From NCBI GenBank assembly GCA_023052935.1, contig CM041294.1, forward strand, positions 12,573,791 through 12,637,790: a stretch of DNA of 64,000 nucleotides. Reading direction: 5' to 3'. This DNA comes from Piezodorus guildinii (lineage: Eukaryota; Arthropoda; Insecta; Hemiptera; Pentatomidae). The translations under genes and the position numbers were made by a program. Shown in pieces: positions 33,105-43,829 of the stretch; position 1 is the first letter of the stretch, and the number at the start of each line of letters is the position of its first letter. The notes beneath the pieces were generated by a model that was given only the letters and a program-made list of their open reading frames with translations, was not told where the DNA came from and did no database searches.

Positions 33105-34038
33105 TGAGACTAGCTGTTGCGCGGCCGACTTCGTCTGCGTCGATTTCAGTTATTATGATCGCTATTAAGACGTTATTAAAAGAATATACTGGGTTGTCCG
33201 AAAAGTTCGTAGAAAAATTTGGACAACAATTAAAATTGAACAGCTTAAAATTTATTTATTTAATCTACAAAATAGTTACCAACGTCAGCGATTACTCTTT
33301 CCAACGTCTTGAAAGATCCATTATCCCTTTTTTCTAAAAACCACTGTCCTTCCTCCTGAAGAAAAGTAAAAGGTCCGTTCTGACGTAATTTTCTGAAGAG
33401 TAGGATTTCCCCTGTAGAAAATTTTCGAGGGAACGGAAAAGAAGGAAATCCGAAGGAGCAACGTCAGAAAAGTACGGCGGGTAAAACCTCCCACCTGAAG
33501 CTTAATAACTTTTGCCGAGTTAAAGACACATGGGACCCAGGTTCATTTTTAGTAGAAAAATCAGAAGGTAAATTTTATTTAAAATAATCCTATCAACTTT
33601 TCGGACGGCCTAATATTTAAAAGTATTTCTGCGTAAATGATATTTTTGGTTTTATTTTCTTGTGGCAGAAGAACATACTGATTTTCTCCGCAACCCGATC
33701 TTGACGTAAGTCGATTCCTACGTGTTTACATGCTTGCCCATGTGATTAATTAATTGTTACGGCCAAAAATAACTTAACTGGAAATTGAATTATTTTAAAA
33801 TTAAAAGGTAAATCATTTGGAATCATTGGGATGCGAGGTCAATTTTCTCTGTTTTTCCCAGATTTTCGACTGATTCTTCGGTCCTATTGGTTGCAGCGTG
33901 GTGTTACATAGCCTATAGCCTTCCTCGATAAATGGACTATCCAACACAAAAAGAATTCTTTAATTTGAACCAGTAGTTTCTGAGATTAGCGCGTTCAAAC
34001 AAACAAACAAACTCTCTAGCTTTGTAATATTAGTATAG
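33105..34038 (+). repeat. RTE/SINE-like remnant with AACAAACAAAC tail, split by a mariner
   Basis: The head ACTAGCTGTTGCGCGGCCGA (33111) and the tail GCGTTCAAACAAACAAACAA, followed by CTAGCTTTGTAATATTAG near 34015, are the two ends usual for insect RTE-type short elements. A mariner remnant lies inside at 33189-33610. No ORF. Confidence 0.55.
33189..33610 (-). mobile_element. mariner remnant M5, different family
   Basis: The ends are CTGGGTTGTCCGAAAAGTT at 33189 and its near-complement AACTTTTCGGACGGCC ending at 33610, with TA on both sides. Minus-strand sequence retains a mariner C-terminus: the SDVAPSDFLLF block (third catalytic Asp) and a tail ending RRW...VIADVGNYF in broken frames. Only about 420 bp; most of the transposase gene is gone. 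Confidence 0.75.
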
Positions 34039-34490
34039 ATAACTCCCTAACCTAAAACGTAAAGGGGATTTGGATACTTGTTTCAGAAGCAGTAGGTTGA
34101 GTTTAACATAAATGCATTTACCGTTACTCTTCCGATGATTTTGCCCACCTTGATATGAGCCGTGAATTCACTTCTGATAATAATGTATGAAACTAAAAAC
34201 TATTTCATACAAGAAAAAGTCATGTAAGAAGATATCGAAAAGAACAAAAAAGAATTTCAATAAGAACAAAATTAAGCATTGATCCATACCAGAAATAGCT
34301 TTCAAACAAATACCGATGGGATGTGAAATTCAGTGGGAGGTAAAAAGAAAATGAAGTCGATAGCCAGAACACTCCTAAATTGATTTGAGATGACATGAAC
34401 TTTCAGCGCCTTGACTCTAATTATTTTTAAACATTTTGATATAAAATATTGCCTCTAGGAAATTGTAGCAGTACATTACAGTATAAAAAA
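34039..34490. other. No recognised gene
   Basis: AT-rich, no feature supported. Confidence 0.5.
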
Positions 34491-34491
34491 G

Positions 34492-35145
34492 ATCTGGTGC
34501 GAGCAACACACGACTTTCACTTACCTCCGTTTTAAAATCGATTAAAGAATTTTCAAATACAGTAAGAGATAAAAATGAGTGAAACCATTAAGGAATAAAT
34601 TAAATGGAATTTCTATAGAAACATGTGTTTTATTAAAGAATCTATTATATTATTATCTAAAATAATCACTTAGTTTTATCGGCTTTTCATCATTCTCTAT
34701 TAAATTTTAAAAGCTTGTGTATAAGATAATATTTTTTCTAAAATCTTTCTCTTTCCAACGGTATATCATACATGTATATTCTTCTGTTCTTAGGTTCAAA
34801 AACAAAAAATTGCATTTAAAAAATATTTTTTCAGTTTTCTCCTTTAGTTGTTTTTAAAATTCGCACAACTTACATATTTAGCTGTTATTCATCAATGCTA
34901 ACAAGATAATATAGTTATTTTTATAGAATCTACAAAATTAAAGGTACATCAGAAGAAGAAAATTTAAAATATCGGCATTTTAGCCCCAAGACTATTTTAA
35001 TCAGAATGAAACCTACTTGATTTCAAAGCCCATTAAATTTTACATCGATATAGCTAGTTTAATCAAATTCGTCGGAATCTTTTCCGATTTTTTCAAATTT
35101 TCACGATCGCAATACTTCCCCTTACTATTTATAGTAAGTGAAAGT
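34492..35145 (+). repeat. Helentron-like element, copy H5 (internal deletion)
   Basis: Has both termini, from TCTGGTGCGAGCAACACACG at 34493 to the hairpin CTTACTATTTATAGTAAG and GTAAGTGAAAGT ending at 35145. The part around the CA microsatellite is missing. The next 35 bp or so (AGAAGTAGCATACAGATAGG and onward) are shared with the flank of H6 at 45214. Confidence 0.75.
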
Positions 35146-35436
35146 AAAAAGAAGTAGCATACAGATAGGTTCTTAACCAATCTAATGTTATAGTTATAGT
35201 AGATAATGTCCGAGTTTGGATACATTTTTGAATAATCTTAAGAATACAATAAATTAACAATGAATGGATATAAGGTAGTTAAATAAACATCTCAATTACA
35301 ATTTATTATACAATTATTTTTAACGTTATAAATACATATAAAACGAATTATTTTAAATTTCAATTTGGGATAATATGTAGTCTGAAAGAACACTGAAACA
35401 AAGATGCTAAGTGATTTTCCAAATTATATATATATT

Positions 35437-35729
35437 TGGGAGCGGCGTAGTGTAGTGGACAGAGCGCTACCCTACTGTGCTCCGGGTCCTGGGTTCGAAT
35501 CCCGGTTATGACGGAATATTATTTATTCTGTTATTTCTGCCGGAGGGCGATCCTGGGATATGGAGACCATCCTGGGGCAGACCCAGCGCTCTATAAAGTG
35601 GGTACCCAAAAATGGGAAAACCAAAAACCTGGCACATTGCACGGCCGTTGGCCTAGAAACAGTACGAATCTCTATATGTACTGAGCCCAAGACCCTTCAT
35701 GGGTTGTAGTGGTACAAGTTTTTTATATT

Positions 35730-35735
<6 letters not shown>
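35437..35735 (+). mobile_element. tRNA-derived SINE, family 2
   Basis: The head reads like a tRNA gene, GGGAGCGGCGTAGTGTAGTG then GACAGAGCGC (A box), with a clean B box GGGTTCGAATCCCGG near 35490. A 220-bp body unrelated to tRNA follows, ending near the TA tract at 35742. The acceptor ends do not pair as in a real tRNA and the body is attached, so it is a SINE rather than a tRNA gene. Only one copy is in the window. Confidence 0.75.

Positions 35736-35741
<6 letters not shown>

Positions 35742-35784
<43 letters not shown>
35742..35784. repeat. (TA)n microsatellite
   Basis: About 20 AT units at the 3' end of the SINE. A second, interrupted TA-rich block lies at 35975-36020. The stretch 35790-36240 between and after them has no gene that I can recognise. 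Confidence 0.85.
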
Positions 35785-35786
<2 letters not shown>

Positions 35787-36252
35787 TTAAGGTCTGATAA
35801 GGCAGACTATCAGCCTTAATTCCAACTCACCTGATGTAAACACTTTGAAAAGTATATATAGAGGATTATATGAATCAATAAAGCAGTATTTGACTAGCCA
35901 TCAAGTGAGTTGTTATTGTGCCCCTTTTCCTTATTTTTTTTAAGTTTTATATTGGCCAGCTCATAAGTTTATATATATATAATATTATATATATATAATA
36001 ATATATATATATATATATATTTATATTTATAATTTGAATACATTATTAATTTGTAAAATACGGCATTTGAAAAATTGCATCAAATATACACTAATGATTC
36101 ATTCATCCGATCCGTATTTACATAATACATTTAATCTTTTTAAACAAAAAAATAATTGTCTAAAACGAGTTATTATAGTCTCAAAAAGAAATACTATTAA
36201 AACTTTGTATAAAAGTTTATTGACGTTATAGAAAAACAAAAAGATTTTTTTT

Positions 36253-36474
36253 CTAATCTAAACCATCTAATCTAAACAAGTTTGCTGACTTGGCCACAGA
36301 TAAAGTAACAGAGCCCACACTTGTCTTGTCTGTCATTAGTCTGAGAGCTCTGAAGGTAAGAAATAAATGGAGAAAGCTTCTACCGAGGCAGGAAGAATCC
36401 GCTCCTGTGTCCACCATCACCGCTGATTTCCTTCGATATAGATCCAACCACTTTCTTTCTACAAAGAACTTCAC
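36253..36474 (-). pseudogene. Retropepsin fragment of an LTR retrotransposon
   Basis: A 73-codon minus-strand frame with AVMVDTGADSSCL, the active-site signature of retroviral-type aspartic proteases (D-T-G). No LTR, reverse transcriptase or integrase was found around it. A mariner starts 90 bp away. It is probably a relic of an LTR element other than the one at 28497-31376, because the active-site context differs. Confidence 0.6.
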
Positions 36475-36564
36475 TTATCTCTTATTATACAGGTGTTTCA
36501 TAATTGCACGGCACTAATTTAGTTATGTGTTCGCTAACACAAAATAAACAAAAGGTTCATTTTA

Positions 36565-36968
36565 TTGGGTTGTGTCACATGAAATGTCCGTTTTCAAGTG
36601 AAGGGGCAAGTTTTCCAAGTCGGTATCCCAGCTGAAAACTTAGCAAACCAACGGCGAATGGTCCGTTCATTAACACTCCCTTCCCGAAGGCCTTGCAAAT
36701 ATTTCTAGTGGCCTCAGCTGCTGAATGGCCGAGTTTAAACTTGTTCAAAAATATTACTCGAAAATCGCGTGTTTCCATGTTCATATTTGGAGGTATACTA
36801 AAAAGTGGGTAATTGATTGGTAAGCTAATGTCTGTAATAAAAAGGTAGAGGATTAGTAACTGTTTACTTTAAATATCTTAACATTCGGATGAAAACAACA
36901 GAGACCTGCAAAATCCTTTATGTATTTCAGAAACTATAAAAACGGACATTTCATGTGAAACAACCCAA
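36565..36968 (-). mobile_element. mariner element M3, short deletion derivative
   Basis: Complete ends (TTGGGTTGT at 36565 and ACAACCCAA ending at 36968) with TA at 36563-36564 and 36969-36970. Only 404 bp. It keeps both termini and the start of transposase on the minus strand (NMETRDFRVIFL, GHSAAEA) up to the PRG-type block and has lost everything else. Same family as M1 and M2 but with different deletion end points. It could be mobilised in trans if an intact copy exists elsewhere. Confidence 0.85.
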
Positions 36969-37014
36969 TAACATATATCTCAAACTCATTTATCTAACAG
37001 ATATCAAAGGTAAA

Positions 37015-37160
37015 AGATATATTTATTATTAATTATTACTATTCATTTATTATTACTATTTATTTATTATTACTATTTATTTATTATTCCTATTTATTTA
37101 TTATTACTATTTATTTATTATTACTATTTATTTATTATTACTATTATTTATCACTACCAT
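37015..37160. repeat. AT-rich minisatellite, 17-bp unit
   Basis: About seven units close to TTATTATTACTATTTAT, with occasional changes (TTCC for TTAC). Confidence 0.8.
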
Positions 37161-37169
37161 GTATTTATT

Positions 37170-37388
37170 ATAATTATAACATTTAGAGTAACTGTTCAAA
37201 GGGCCTCTGTTTTGTTGAATGCAGTATTCAGCACTACGAATCCATGCTCCTCTGGTTCTTCGCATAGCATCAGGATAGTTCATGATAGTTACTGCGGTTT
37301 CCACGATCCGATTTCTTAGCTCTTCTTGCGTGCCAACTGTCGCAGAATAAACCATATACTTCACCCAGCCCCGTACAAACTGGTGCAT
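37170..37388 (-). pseudogene. DD(E/D) transposase C-terminal fragment
   Basis: Minus-strand frame with VYSATVGTQEELRNRIVETA, then an RGAW..RSAEYCIQQNRG block. Many mariner/Tc1-like transposases in insects end this way (thumb helix, then a Cys residue and NGG-like motif). No catalytic region or terminal repeats could be found nearby. The end of the frame runs into the minisatellite. Confidence 0.5.
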
Positions 37389-37658
37389 TTAAATGAATAA
37401 AAATAAATTAAGAAATAAGATTACTGTTTGGTAACAATATAAATTTTAAGTAATATATATTGCAACTGACTAAGTCCGAGCGGGTGGATAAATAACTGAA
37501 TAAGAGAAGGATAGCATAAGAGGAAAACATAAATAAGTGAAAAGAAATCATAGAGAGAGAAATGCTCTATTTTTTGGCAATGCTGCTAAAATACTCGTAA
37601 CACAGCATACTTATCAATTCTTCATGGACATATTGCATATACATTTAATTTTTTTTTA

Positions 37659-37712
<54 letters not shown>

Positions 37713-38099
37713 TGTAACGTCTGTATTTACGTTATATAATTATTTATTTAAATAAGTGCTTGCCCAGCGGAGGAGGAGTGAGTAGTAACCATTTTTGACT
37801 TGAACCATACAGTTAATACGATCAACTACGGGATACCACTAGCAATTACTCCCTGTGTTCAAATTTTTATTTCATCAAAACCGAAAACTAACTCTAAACA
37901 TGTCCATAAATGAACCAAGATAAGAACAGAACCTCACATGCAAGTGTTGGTGTAACCCAGATTAAATAAGTTTTGCCTTAGAAGATCAGATGAATTCCAT
38001 CGAATTGTCAGGGTTTGTCCAGACCCACTTGTGTCATGTGCAATTTACTTTTTTCGGGAGCATTTATCGTAATTCTAACATACATTCCCCCTCTCCACT
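37389..38099. other. No recognised gene; (TA)n at 37665-37707
   Basis: Contains a TA microsatellite of about 20 units. The remainder is AT-rich without a supported feature. Confidence 0.5.
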
Positions 38100-38118
38100 G
38101 TTGTGAGTTAACATTATT

Positions 38119-40050
38119 TCAGGAGTTTTTTTCTGGATACTGCGAGTGAAATAACTCTCCTTTGGGCATATATATGATGCTCGTAAACCTAAAAAACACT
38201 GTTGCATGCAAGTGACGTGCTTCCAGGGCTAAAATAAGTTTTCCATGAGAACCGCTATTGCTAATACGTACGCGAGATGTCGACAGTATCTTGGTAGGAT
38301 TGACTCCGGGGAGACCCCCATGCCCAGCGGAGATGTCCTCGCCAAATGTCTTGGATGTTCTTTTCAGGGACGAGGTGTCTACTAGAGGCTCACTTCTCCT
38401 TTCATGAACTCTGAGGTCATAATTGTAATCGAACGGCAGCCGTCTGCCAGTACTTGTCTTTTTCGGGAATGCAACGATGTCTGCGTACCTCACTGACAAC
38501 CGCATCAATGCAGAACCTCGTCAAACTGGTGAAATATTTTTTCCTGAGGAACTTTTCTAATCTGCTTAACCCTTACCGACGCGTGATGAGAAAGTATTGT
38601 TGGGATAATTTACTAGCATATGGGAAGGTGTTCAGACCCTCCACAATTGCGACAGATGGCTCCTGGGAGCAGTTATTTCACTTTCAGGGCATTCTGACAA
38701 CGAGAAAACTTATTTCTCACATTTATATCAGTTGGCTCCCGGCTTATCTTTGAAGTGTCGTACGCCAACGCCCTGCCACCTACGATTGGTCTATTCTTAC
38801 TGACTGTCGTAGAGTTTTCATACTTCGGTCACCCTGCTCAATATCAAGTCTTTCGGGGCATTCAGCAATTTCTTCATTATACCGTAAAATAGACTGGAAC
38901 GGGAATCCGGGACATTGGACAGACGCTGGGCCATGAACCAATGTTGACCTTGACACTCCTGCGGACATTTTTATCAATTCCTTCCAACACCGCAGGACGT
39001 ATCTTAGTTAAGACCCCAGTCTGGAGAGGGTATGCAAGCACCGGGAACAGGTATTGATTGACAATATTGATCTTCTGTTCTGGTTTCAGTAGGGAAGAGA
39101 ACCCTCTCCAAGTCGTTATTCAGTTGATTCACTAAATGGTCAATAAAAACAAGCTCTCCCGAGGACGTGCATCCCAAATACTTTATTTTGTCTCCTTCTT
39201 TTATTGTTTGGATAACGTCTCCGTTCTCAAGAGAGAGCGTCGTCGACTGCAGCTACCCTATTTAATACGACATCTATACTTTTGTGTGCGTTAATGGTCA
39301 AACCAACCTCCGCAAGTATTCTTCTTCTTCTTCTTTCACTTGCTCCTTAGTGCCTTTCAGCGTGGAGCACCAGCCTCAGTCCATGCTTCCACTCATCCCT
39401 TTGAATGGCCATGTTTTTCATTTGGGTTACTGATTTGCCTCTCTTTCTTCCGAGTCCCTCCAGGTACTGCATATACGTAGTTCTGGGCCTGCCACCATTC
39501 TCTTTCCTATTGGTTTGGCTTCCATGAACCATTTCACTCTTCTGTCTTCTGGGAGTCTGCACACGTGCCCAAACCAGCGTAGTTGGCGTTCTTCTATTGT
39601 CTCCTTCAGTGCCACCACTTTCAATTCTTCCCTAATGACTTCGTTTTTAACGGAGTCCCTTCTTGTTTTTCCAACTATCCTTCGCAGGAATCTCATTCCT
39701 TCTCAAGAGAGAGCGTCGTCGACTGCAGCTTCCCCTATTTTTAATGCAACACCTATACTTTTGTGTGCGTTAATGGTCAGACCAACCTCGGCAAGTATTC
39801 TTTGAGTGCTATTAATAATTATCTCAGCAGCACCCTTGTCCCTAGCCGAAACAGCCTGGTCGCCCACTAATCCCTGCGAGGACCACATTTTCTTGGTTTC
39901 CACTCAAATGCTAACCAAATCTTTTGGTGAATTCTTCCTCACACAGGTCGTGGTACAGATGATCTATAGTCAGGTTGAATAGACAAGGGCCCTCCTTGAG
40001 GCACACCTCGCAGCACTTAGATCAGGCCTGTCGAGTGGACTCCCACTATT
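38119..40050 (-). pseudogene. R2/NeSL-like LINE remnant with an internal RTE fragment
   Basis: Minus-strand readings in order from 40050: LFNLTIDHLYHDL (motif B region), LVGDQAVSARDKGAAEI in the position of the YADD motif but degenerate, and LAEVGLTINAHKSI. After the insertion at 39319-39700 come IKYLGCTSSGEL, LKPEQKINIVNQYLFPVL and IDKNVRRSVK. The LKP.QK and LD..VR blocks are typical of the R2 group. Sequence from 38119 to 38980 continues in fragmented frames and may be the C-terminal endonuclease region, but I see no clear zinc or PD-(D/E)XK motif. The first 700 or more codons are missing. Confidence 0.5.
39319..39700 (-). pseudogene. RTE (BovB-like) C-terminal fragment between direct repeats
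   Basis: The minus-strand frame 39427-39696 has MRFLRRIVGKTRRD, then QLRWFGHVCRLPEDRRVKWF, the standard C-terminus of RTE reverse transcriptases, unlike the R2-type sequence on both sides. It belongs to a different RTE family from copies A-D. On each side lies a diverged copy of the same ~100-bp R2-like segment (39221-39318 and 39703-39803). Confidence 0.7.
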
Positions 40051-40189
40051 AAAACGTCTAATGAATTTCTTTAAAAGATTTATTTTTGAATCACGTATAC
40101 GTTACCATATTTCTTGATATTGTACAGAGTAAAAGTGACTTTACCTTTTGTTCGATTTCAATATTTCCATGGTTTTTACCTATTCCAAT

Positions 40190-40450
40190 CCTTAAAAAAT
40201 ATAAAACTTTCCGATATAACTGAACTCCTCATCCTCCGCTCTGAGATCCATTCGTTGAACACTAGAACCCAATCAATCAATATTATCTCCCATCACATAG
40301 AACTACATTCTTTCGCAAATCCTTTCTAGTGTGCTGTTCATTATTTTGGAATTCCCTACCTATCTCTATCCGTAAAACCGCCTCTCTGTCTTCTTTTAAA
40401 CACCAACACTTCAAGTATGTACTTGAATCTCAAATTTCCGTTCCATTGTA
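40190..40450 (+). pseudogene. LINE 3' coding tail fragment
   Basis: Plus-strand readings with LLILRSEIHSLNTRTQSINI, then FGIPYLSLS after a stop, match the tail found on the minus strand at 20922-21690 and 22180-22850. About 260 bp, no intact end. Confidence 0.5.
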
Positions 40451-40454
40451 AAAT

Positions 40455-41395
40455 ATAGGTAGATAGATACTTTATTTATTTGCATAATATTTACAATGTA
40501 CACTCAATACAAATATGTTTGGTTTCATGATTTCAGTGAACCTTTTTTCATGATAACAGAGTTTAAACCATCCTTTGAATTTACTAATTATCATACAATA
40601 TTTTGTTTAAGACAGTAGAAAAAGTAACAAAAAAAAACAAACAAAAAAACCTACACAATATAAATTACAATATTAGTTTAAAAGTACATGTTTGGTTCTT
40701 TTGTGCGTGTAGCGTTTTAGTGATGTTTTGTTGTAATTACCAATTTCTAGTTTTAATGGGTTTTCAGACGCTGTGGTTTTATAAAAATAGTTTTTGGTTA
40801 CTGTGTAGATATACTGTTTTAATGTTGGAACATTTAGTTCAAAGAGCATTTTTGAAATTTTAGTATATTGTGGGTAGTTGTTGATGATTCGCATACATGT
40901 ATTTTGTATTGTTTCTATTTTTTTTATAATTGGTATTGCAAGTCGAGCTCCAGACGGGCGATGCATAACAGATCTGAGCACGTATGACTGTTTTATACAG
41001 TAGTAGTTTGTTTGTTCTGAGTGCTTAAACTGGAATTTTTATTAAAATATGGGAACATTTTATAAATACATTTTTTTTGTTTTTTCGGATTTTCTATTGA
41101 TATGTTCGGTATAAGTTAACGATTTGTCTAAAGTTATGCCTAAGTATTTAACTGATTTAGACCAGTTAATGTGGACTGAGTTTAATAAAAGGTGATGGTT
41201 TATGCTCTGTCTGCGCTTAGTAAAGACTATAGCTTCTGACTTGTTTGCATTTATTTTTAATTTCCACATATTGCAATATTTATTGATTTTTTTTAAGTTT
41301 AGCTGCAATCTGTTAACTATGGTATCGATGCGATATGATGATGTATATAGGGCTGTATCATCAGCGTTTAAATAAAGTTGGCGAAAGGCAGGATC
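40455..41395 (-). pseudogene. Jockey-clade LINE fragment, second family
   Basis: On the minus strand, from 41390: ADDTALYTSSYRIDTI (motif C), MWKLKINANKSEAIVF, VKYLGITLDKSLTYTEHI, then after a frameshift RPSGARLAIPIIKKIETIQN, and LFELNVPTLKQYI. Ends near 40455 in an A/T-rich 3' end without a clear poly(A). The family differs from J1/J2. Broken at about 41050. Confidence 0.65.
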
Positions 41396-42074
41396 CTTGG
41401 AAAAGGCCGGCCGTTATTTACACAAACATAAAACCGTCTATTGTAAAATATAGGTATTTATAGTATAAATATGGGTATATATAAGTGGGTGCTCCGCGTG
41501 TGTATAAGTATGCAAAGATTTATTGATGTATTGAATTACTGATACATTTTATTAAAAGTAACTAACTAGACCATAAGCATTTCGTTTTCACTGTATTTGT
41601 TCTAAGGAGACTTGATCTCACAATAATATTTTTTTTTTTTAACTTTACTCAATGAGATTACCACAAAATACTCGTCATATAGCGTTTTTTTTTGTAAACG
41701 GCACACAATCAAATAATTATAACACTAATAATTTGATAACTTGATGACCACAACTCCAACCAACTTCTTTTTCAAAAGGTTAATAAAGTTTTAGGATTGA
41801 AAAATATGAAGTAAGAGATTGTTAAGCGATGTTGGGAGAGAGGAGGTGTGATTCCCGGAGTAGAGGGATAATATCGCTGTCAATTCGTTAGTCCAGCTAT
41901 AACTCCAAATAAAATATTGTTTATTCAATGGAGAGATAAAATTATGTTTTTTTGTTTTTTTTAATAAATAATCCAAATCGCAAAAACTGAGTATGGTTTC
42001 CAGTTAAGGTCCTGTTTATTAATTTTAGTTCTTTATTTCAACCCCATGAGACTTACGACCTTAAGATTAATATA
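41396..42074. other. No recognised gene
   Basis: AT-rich. The stretch 41740-41765 (ACCACAACTCCAACCAACTT) weakly resembles the end of the P2 element. No coding region. Confidence 0.4.
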
Positions 42075-42459
42075 TATATTAAATATCGCTTTAGAATATG
42101 TCATAGAAAAGGTTATGTGTACCGAGAAAGGCTTAAATATGGGTGACAAGATTGCGGTTTTAGGGTATGCCAATGATTTGGTACTGCTAGGTGAAAACAA
42201 GGAAACCATACAACTAAATACAAGTGTTTTAATAAAAACCGGTAAAGAAATAGTACTCGAATTAAATGCCGATAATACGAAATATATTATTAGTAGCAGA
42301 AACGATGGCGATCTTGGTGATATATCAGGGCATATTTTTGAACACGTTGAGAAATTCAAGTATTTAGGTTCAATGATAACAAGAAAAACTGAAATCCAGG
42401 AAGAAATAAAGTTCCGGTTAAAGGTGGGAAATGCGTGTTATTATTCAGTTGCCAAGTTA

Positions 42460-43359
42460 TTGGGTTGATGCAAAATTAATGCAGGTTTCCTCTATTGCAA
42501 TATCTTAATTCCAATTGTGTAAACAAAGCTAATCCTAACATTGATCATTATTATACCAAAACAAACCTTATCTAATACCCTCTCTTTCACCATGAATTTG
42601 TTTAGTAAAATCGTTTTGTTCAGTGTGTTCAAAGGTCTTGAATCGAAAATGTCAAAGTGCGATTTTCGTCAAATTTATTTTTACGAATTTAAATTAGGGC
42701 GCAGCGCTGCGCAAACGGCTCGTAATATTAATGAAGTGTGGGGTCAGGGGGCTATTAATGAGTGCACGGTGCAGCGTTGGTTCCAGAAGTTTCGCAGAGG
42801 AGATTTCGACCTCGAAGACAAGGAAGGTCGGGGCCGTCATCTTGCTCTGGACAACGACCAGCTGAGGTCAAAAGTGGAAGAAGACCCAACCAAAACCACA
42901 CGAGAAATGGCGGCGGAACTGGGAACTCAAAAATTGCAACGTCTTTGCCCAGCATTGATGAATCGGAAGGGGCCGATCCTGCTCCACGATAACGCCAGAC
43001 CACACGTTGCACAACCAACGCTTCGACGACTGCACGAGTTGGGCTACGAAGTTCTCCAACATCCGCCTTATTCACCTGACCTCTCTCCTACAGACTTCCA
43101 CTTTTTCAGGCATCTGGACAACTTTTTGAGGGAGAAAATTTTTCAAAACCAGGACGACATTGAAAATTCTTTTCGTGATTTCATTGAGTCCAGGGATTCG
43201 GATTTTTTTTTCTGGTGGAATAAGAAAGCTTGTTGAACGTTGGCAAAAGTGCATTGATTCAGATGGAAATTATTTTGATTAAATATATATGGTTAAAGTA
43301 AAGATATGGCGTATTTACAATACCTACTAAAAACCTGCATTAATTTTGCATCAACCCAA
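42460..43359 (+). mobile_element. mariner element M4, complete ends
   Basis: 900 bp with inverted ends TTGGGTTGATGCAAAATTAA at 42460 and the complement finishing at 43359. The TA duplication lies at 42458-42459 and 43360-43361. Sequence on either side joins to restore the interrupted RTE copy. The family differs from M1-M3. Length is about 400 bp below an intact mariner because of one internal deletion in the gene. Confidence 0.88.
42649..43236 (+). CDS. mariner transposase, in-frame internal deletion (195 residues)
   Basis: Start at the ATG 42649 (MSKCDFRQIYFYEF), the usual mariner N-terminus; the frame is open from an earlier ATG at 42541, which lies in the untranslated part. Residues 1-60 form the first helix-turn-helix region (GRSAAQTARNI, CTVQRWFQKF). 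A conserved linker (GRGRHL) and the start of the second helix-turn-helix (TTREMAAELG) follow. The frame then jumps directly to GPILLHDNARPHVAQ, which holds the second catalytic Asp (HDN). SPDLSPTDFHFFRHLDNFL holds the third Asp. About 150 residues with the first Asp are missing. The frame is otherwise open, so a stable DNA-binding product is possible. Confidence 0.8.
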   Translation: MSKCDFRQIYFYEFKLGRSAAQTARNINEVWGQGAINECTVQRWFQKFRRGDFDLEDKEGRGRHLALDNDQLRSKVEEDPTKTTREMAAELGTQKLQRLCPALMNRKGPILLHDNARPHVAQPTLRRLHELGYEVLQHPPYSPDLSPTDFHFFRHLDNFLREKIFQNQDDIENSFRDFIESRDSDFFFWWNKKAC

Positions 43360-43829
43360 TACTTAGCTCACGGCTTCTATCTATAAACTTAAAGGTTAGA
43401 ATTTATGAAACTATTGTTCTTCCAACGGTTCTTTACGGATGTGAAACGTTGCCGCTTACTTTGAAGGATGAACAACGGCTTAAGGTTTTCGAAAATAAGG
43501 TGCTGCGTAAAATATTAGGTTTGAAGAGAGATGAGGGCACTGGGGAGTTTAGAAGGCTGCACAACGCGGAATTGCGGAACTTGTATCCTGTGAATATAAT
43601 TGAGTTGATAGCGTCGCGGAGACTCAAATGGGCCTGTTAAATTTTTGGGCTCGGTGAGGAACGGATTCCGAGAAAGTTGGTATTTGCTGATCCGACTGGT
43701 AGGCCGAAGCGTCGATAGGAGGATTGTGATGGGCTTGAACGGAGAACATTGGACGAGTCTGTGTAAACGGAATATGGTGGTATCGGCATCGAACCTTCGT
43801 GTTCGGTAAGCCTATTATTATTATTATTT

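Larger units (their letters stand above)
42075..43829 (+). pseudogene. RTE-type LINE 3' half (copy B), split by mariner M4
   Basis: Plus-strand frame 42079-42468 has NIALEYVIEKVMCTEKGLNM, then a catalytic block reading YANDLVLLG, where the family has YADD, so a key Asp has changed to Asn. FKYLGSMITRKTEIQEE follows. The reading stops at the mariner and resumes after 43361 with LPLTLKDEQRLKVFENKVLR and HNAELRNLYPVNIIELIASR. The 3' end is a TATTATTATT-type repeat near 43820, like copies A and C. 5'-truncated inside motif B/C. Dead copy. Confidence 0.8.

Noticed and set aside
35437..35512. Functional tRNA gene
   Set aside because: A and B boxes are present but the acceptor ends do not match and a 220-bp body is attached; better explained as a SINE head.
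37015..37160. CRISPR-like array
   Set aside because: 17-bp AT-rich units without spacers, in eukaryotic DNA; a plain minisatellite.
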